Positions 61,358 to 64,000 of a stretch of DNA of 64,000 nucleotides are shown here, in pieces. The DNA is from Actimicrobium antarcticum (GTDB lineage: Bacteria > Pseudomonadota > Gammaproteobacteria > Burkholderiales > Burkholderiaceae_D). Each line of letters opens with the position of its first letter. The first letter of the stretch is position 1. The position numbers and the translations under genes are program-made. The stretch lies in contig NZ_BAAAZE010000005.1 of NCBI RefSeq assembly GCF_039536745.1, positions 496,001 through 560,000 of the forward strand, in the 5' to 3' direction. Under the pieces are notes generated by a model. That model was not told where the DNA came from, made no database searches, and saw only the letters and a list, made by a program, of their open reading frames with translations.

Positions 61358-61591
61358 TTAATTCACGGCCGCAGCTGGCGTGTCTTCCGGTGACGTCAGA
61401 CCAACGCTATCGATTTCACGCGCCGGTGTGTCTTCCGGTGAGGTGCTCACCAGATTCATCACGAACGTGATAAAGCCGTCAAGAAACGTGGTCCCACTTG
61501 GCGGTGTTACTGCACCCGATGTACCACTGCTACCGCCGCCGCAGGCTGTCAGAACTGCGGTGACTGCGCATAAAAGAATGAGTTTTTTCAT
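61358..61591 (-). CDS. Small repeat-containing lipoprotein
   Basis: 77 residues. A lipoprotein signal (MKKLILLCAVTAVLTAC) with the lipobox ending in Cys17 is followed by a Gly/Ser linker (GGGSSGTSG), a hydrophobic stretch (FLDGFITFVMNLV) and two copies of TSPEDTPA (about 50-57 and 66-73). No acidic residue at +2 is present (Gly18), so outer-membrane sorting is likely. AGGAGATCAAC precedes the ATG. It starts 40 bases after the DUF4331 gene and shares its terminator, so the two are probably co-transcribed. I know no function for it. Confidence 0.75.
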   Translation of the reverse strand: MKKLILLCAVTAVLTACGGGSSGTSGAVTPPSGTTFLDGFITFVMNLVSTSPEDTPAREIDSVGLTSPEDTPAAAVN

Positions 61592-61631
61592 GTTGATCTC
61601 CTGATTGGATTGCCGTGAAGGTTGATGATGA

Positions 61632-63131
61632 TTAGTGCTTCAACGAACCGGCAATCGGTGTTTTCAGGTACGGGAACGCGTTGTCAAAGAACGTGTAGTC
61701 GAGGTAAGCGCCATCGGTGAAGTCGAATGTGCCGGCTGGTGCATCGCCAGGTACGCAACCGATGTTCAGTGTGCACAAGCGACCCATGACGACGCGCAAT
61801 GCGATGTCGACCACGTCATCGCCGGGGCGACGGCCGTTCGGGAAGCCGGCGTTATCGCCACCGATGACACCAAGACGCTTCTGAGCTGCTGGCGCGGTCG
61901 GATCGATCGAGGTATTGAGGCGCAGCATTTCCGATGCGACCACGTTGGCTGGCTGGTTCACGCCCTTGACACCGGTCAGGAACGCAGCGATCAGGTCATT
62001 ACGCGGAAAGTTGGTTGGTGCTTTGGCGACCGGATACAGAATTTCGATCAGTGCTGGCAGGGTTGGATTGGTCACATAGTCGATGAATTGACCATCGCCA
62101 GACGGGACGCTGTGGTTGAACTGGTCCTTGTCTTTCAGACCGATCACGACTTCATTGACCAGTGGTGCGCCAAGACGTGAAACCTGAGTCCAGGCGCCGC
62201 CTTCTTTCGATGCCTTGCTGGTGTTCGGTGTCGGATTGATCAGACGGCCTTGACGCACGCTGGCAGTGGTCCATCCGCCGATGACAGGCTCGGTTCCGTT
62301 GGTCAGGCAAGCGGTCGGTACTTCCAGTTCGATTGACGTGATGTTCTTGTCGGCGAGGTCGTCGTGACCGGATTTTTCACCGTCCACACCGTTTGGCGCC
62401 AGTTGGGTTGCCGGGTACTTGATGTTGATCAGGTCAAACGTTTCGCCAAGGTTGACGACGAAAGGATCTTTACGCTGGCCGACGAACATGCGGCCTGGTG
62501 TGGTGCAACCCGGAATGTTGATCGACACGACGTGCTGTGCAGCGTAGGCGGCATAGTCGGGAATCGATTTGTTACCGATGTTGTCGAGTGGCTTGTCAAA
62601 CACGGCCGAGCCGCCCGAGGCGTTGGTGATCGCTGCGCGGGTGCCGGTGCGGCGATCGCCGGAGACCAGATCGACGGTGTAGGTTTCACGGACATTGGCG
62701 CCGGCTGCATTCGGGCCGGAGATCGCACCACCGTTGATAACCAGCGGGATCGAGACTTTCTTGCCACCGACAGTCAGTTGGGTGTTTTTGTTTTCGTTTT
62801 TGAAGCGGAACTGGAACGTCAGTTGTTCTTTGCCATTGCCATTGTTATTGATGTGGATTTCATAAAGTGCATCCGAATCCATCGCAAAATAGTTCGGGCC
62901 GCCGTAAGCATCTTGCAGTGGGGCATAGTTGGCGATCATCGTGACAAATCCCGCGCGGTTTGCTTCATAGCTGCGGAACATGTAGAAGTCGGTGCCGTCG
63001 ACTTTTGGCGTACGGGTGATGAACGGTGCTTCGCGATGACTGGACGCCACGGCTGGTGCTGCGAACATTGTGGCGAGGGCGCTGGCAATAAGTGCTGCAC
63101 AGCAGGTATGTCTGGCGATCATGGACGTCAT
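61632..63131 (-). CDS. Exported DUF4331 protein
   Basis: 499 residues. A signal peptide (about 1-30, ending PAVA) is followed by SSHREAPFITRTPKVDGTDFYMFRSYE, the DUF4331 signature. Later motifs include ANYAPLQDAYGGPNYFAMDSD, GRRPGDDVVDIALRVVMG and DGAYLDYTFFDNAFPYLKTP at the C-terminus. The family is secreted or periplasmic with no assigned reaction; some members occur with redox or sigma-factor operons. The start at 63131 (MTSMIARH) has AAGGAG six bases upstream, better than the ATG further out. It lies downstream of argH on the same strand, with its own region between. Confidence 0.88.
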   Translation of the reverse strand: MTSMIARHTCCAALIASALATMFAAPAVASSHREAPFITRTPKVDGTDFYMFRSYEANRAGFVTMIANYAPLQDAYGGPNYFAMDSDALYEIHINNNGNGKEQLTFQFRFKNENKNTQLTVGGKKVSIPLVINGGAISGPNAAGANVRETYTVDLVSGDRRTGTRAAITNASGGSAVFDKPLDNIGNKSIPDYAAYAAQHVVSINIPGCTTPGRMFVGQRKDPFVVNLGETFDLINIKYPATQLAPNGVDGEKSGHDDLADKNITSIELEVPTACLTNGTEPVIGGWTTASVRQGRLINPTPNTSKASKEGGAWTQVSRLGAPLVNEVVIGLKDKDQFNHSVPSGDGQFIDYVTNPTLPALIEILYPVAKAPTNFPRNDLIAAFLTGVKGVNQPANVVASEMLRLNTSIDPTAPAAQKRLGVIGGDNAGFPNGRRPGDDVVDIALRVVMGRLCTLNIGCVPGDAPAGTFDFTDGAYLDYTFFDNAFPYLKTPIAGSLKH

Positions 63132-63217
63132 GGCGGTCTCCTTCATAAGTGTTTTGCTCGGCTGAGCCTGAACTACCAAACACTTTACGAAGCAGACGCC
63201 AGAACGGATTCAGCTAT

Positions 63218-63245
63218 TTTCAAAAAGTTCGATTTATTTTTGAAA
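63218..63245. promoter_or_regulatory. AT-rich inverted repeat upstream of the DUF4331 gene
   Basis: TTTCAAAAA (63218-63226) and TTTTTGAAA (63237-63245) are exact inverted repeats with a 10-base spacer. It is about 87-114 bases upstream of the DUF4331 start codon and 29 bases past the argH stop. It could be an operator or the weak terminator of argH. Confidence 0.4.
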
Positions 63246-63273
63246 CACCATGTTTCTTTGTTTCAGGCCGGAC

Positions 63274-64000
63274 TTAATCCTTGCGGACGTCGGCCAGTTG
63301 CGCCCGCACGCGCGCGATCGCCAGGCGTACCTGGCGTGGTGCGGTGCCACCGACATGATCGCGCGCAGCGACCGAGCCTTCCAGGGTCAGCACCTGATAA
63401 ATGTCCTGCTCGATCAATGGCGAGAACGCCTTCAGCTGATCCAGCGTCAGGTCACTGAGGTCGCAGCCCTTGTCGACGCAGATCCGTACGGCATGTGCCA
63501 CGGCTTCGTGCGCATCGCGAAATGGCAGGCCCTTCTTGACCAGATAATCCGCCAGGTCGGTGGCGGTGGCATAACCCTGCAGTGCCGCGGCGCGCATCGC
63601 ATCGGCCTTGACAGTAATGCCGCGCGCCATGTCGGCAAAAATACGCAGCGTGTCGGTGAGGGTGTCGACCGTATCGAACAGCGGTTCCTTGTCTTCCTGG
63701 TTGTCCTTGTTGTAGGCCAGTGGCTGGCCTTTCATCAACGTCAGCAGACTCATCAGGTGGCCAGTGACACGGCCGGTCTTGCCACGCGCCAGTTCGGGTA
63801 CGTCGGGATTTTTTTTCTGCGGCATGATCGACGAGCCGGTACAGAAGCGGTCGGCAATATCGATGAAGCCGACGCGCGGGCTCATCCAGATCACCAGCTC
63901 TTCCGACATGCGCGAGATGTGCGTCATCACGAGCGCCGCAGCGGCGCAAAATTCGATGGCAAAGTCGCGATCCGACACGGCGTCCAGCGAATTGAAGCAG
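63274..64000 (-). CDS. argH: Argininosuccinate lyase ArgH (C-terminal part)
   Basis: About 242 residues are in the window; the N-terminus lies past the right edge. The family signature GSSIMPQKKNPDVPELARGK is present, with the catalytic Ser loop, and NSLDAVSDRDF just upstream matches ArgH. It splits argininosuccinate into arginine and fumarate. The C-terminus is complete (ARVRAQLADVRKD). Confidence 0.97.
   Translation of the reverse strand, partial: CFNSLDAVSDRDFAIEFCAAAALVMTHISRMSEELVIWMSPRVGFIDIADRFCTGSSIMPQKKNPDVPELARGKTGRVTGHLMSLLTLMKGQPLAYNKDNQEDKEPLFDTVDTLTDTLRIFADMARGITVKADAMRAAALQGYATATDLADYLVKKGLPFRDAHEAVAHAVRICVDKGCDLSDLTLDQLKAFSPLIEQDIYQVLTLEGSVAARDHVGGTAPRQVRLAIARVRAQLADVRKD

Noticed and set aside
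1..64000. CRISPR arrays, tRNA or rRNA genes, integrase or phage genes
   Set aside because: No repeat-spacer arrays, no cloverleaf-like sequences with the usual conserved bases and no integrase-like proteins were seen.

Overview
The window reads as a piece of a betaproteobacterial chromosome, most likely from the Oxalobacteraceae (Herbaspirillum/Collimonas/Herminiimonas relatives). This is inferred from the gene set rather than from a marker gene: a Gram-negative trimeric porin of the betaproteobacterial type, minCDE beside rdgC, EarP with an arginine-type EF-P, divergent pmbA/yjgA, and a non-flagellar Hrp-type secretion system. There is no rRNA, tRNA or CRISPR that I can see. Coding density is high. 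The only mobile DNA found is a short, decayed IS66-like remnant near 50.2 kb.

Layout. 0-5.2 kb: the end of a type III secretion operon (sctP end, sctQ-R-S-T-U and an unknown ORF). 5.3-6.8 kb: a divergent GTP cyclohydrolase I next to a BLUF blue-light sensor, then a hairpin and a 50-residue membrane ORF. 6.9-9.9 kb: panE-like reductase, DUF429 protein, porin. 10.3-13.4 kb: minCDE and rdgC. 13.5-17.2 kb: a multi-PAS/GAF diguanylate cyclase and a methyltransferase. 17.3-21 kb: earP, efp, then hmp and nsrR with NsrR-like operators. 21.1-29.8 kb: a second diguanylate cyclase, a DUF4198 protein, a CurA-like reductase, a bactofilin, purU, an unknown helical protein, a histidine kinase whose best start codon is ATC, and a carboxylesterase. 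29.8-32.5 kb: mog, darP and pmbA.

32.6-43.5 kb: the most coherent block, a long same-strand cluster sufA-B-C-D-S-U-nfu-lipA-erpA-acnA plus a small ORF. It is headed by two IscR type 1-like operators, so Fe-S assembly is physically joined to Fe-S delivery (ErpA, Nfu) and to two Fe-S clients (lipoyl synthase, aconitase). serA follows.

44.8-50 kb: a glycerol regulon (glpD, glpF, glpK, glpR) with three tandem TTCG decamers upstream of glpK and a GlpF with altered NPA motifs. 50.5-56.1 kb: an HD-GYP response regulator overlapped by a 1506-residue hybrid histidine kinase. 56.6-61.1 kb: a complete branched-chain amino acid type ABC transporter (livKHMGF). 61.3-63.2 kb: a DUF4331 exported protein and a small repeat-containing lipoprotein. 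The window ends inside argH.

Two diguanylate cyclases and one HD-GYP phosphodiesterase indicate active c-di-GMP control. I did not find a clearly unprecedented large system. The least explained items are the folE-BLUF-hairpin-microprotein unit, the ATC-started kinase, the unknown 154-residue helical protein and the DUF4331/lipoprotein pair.
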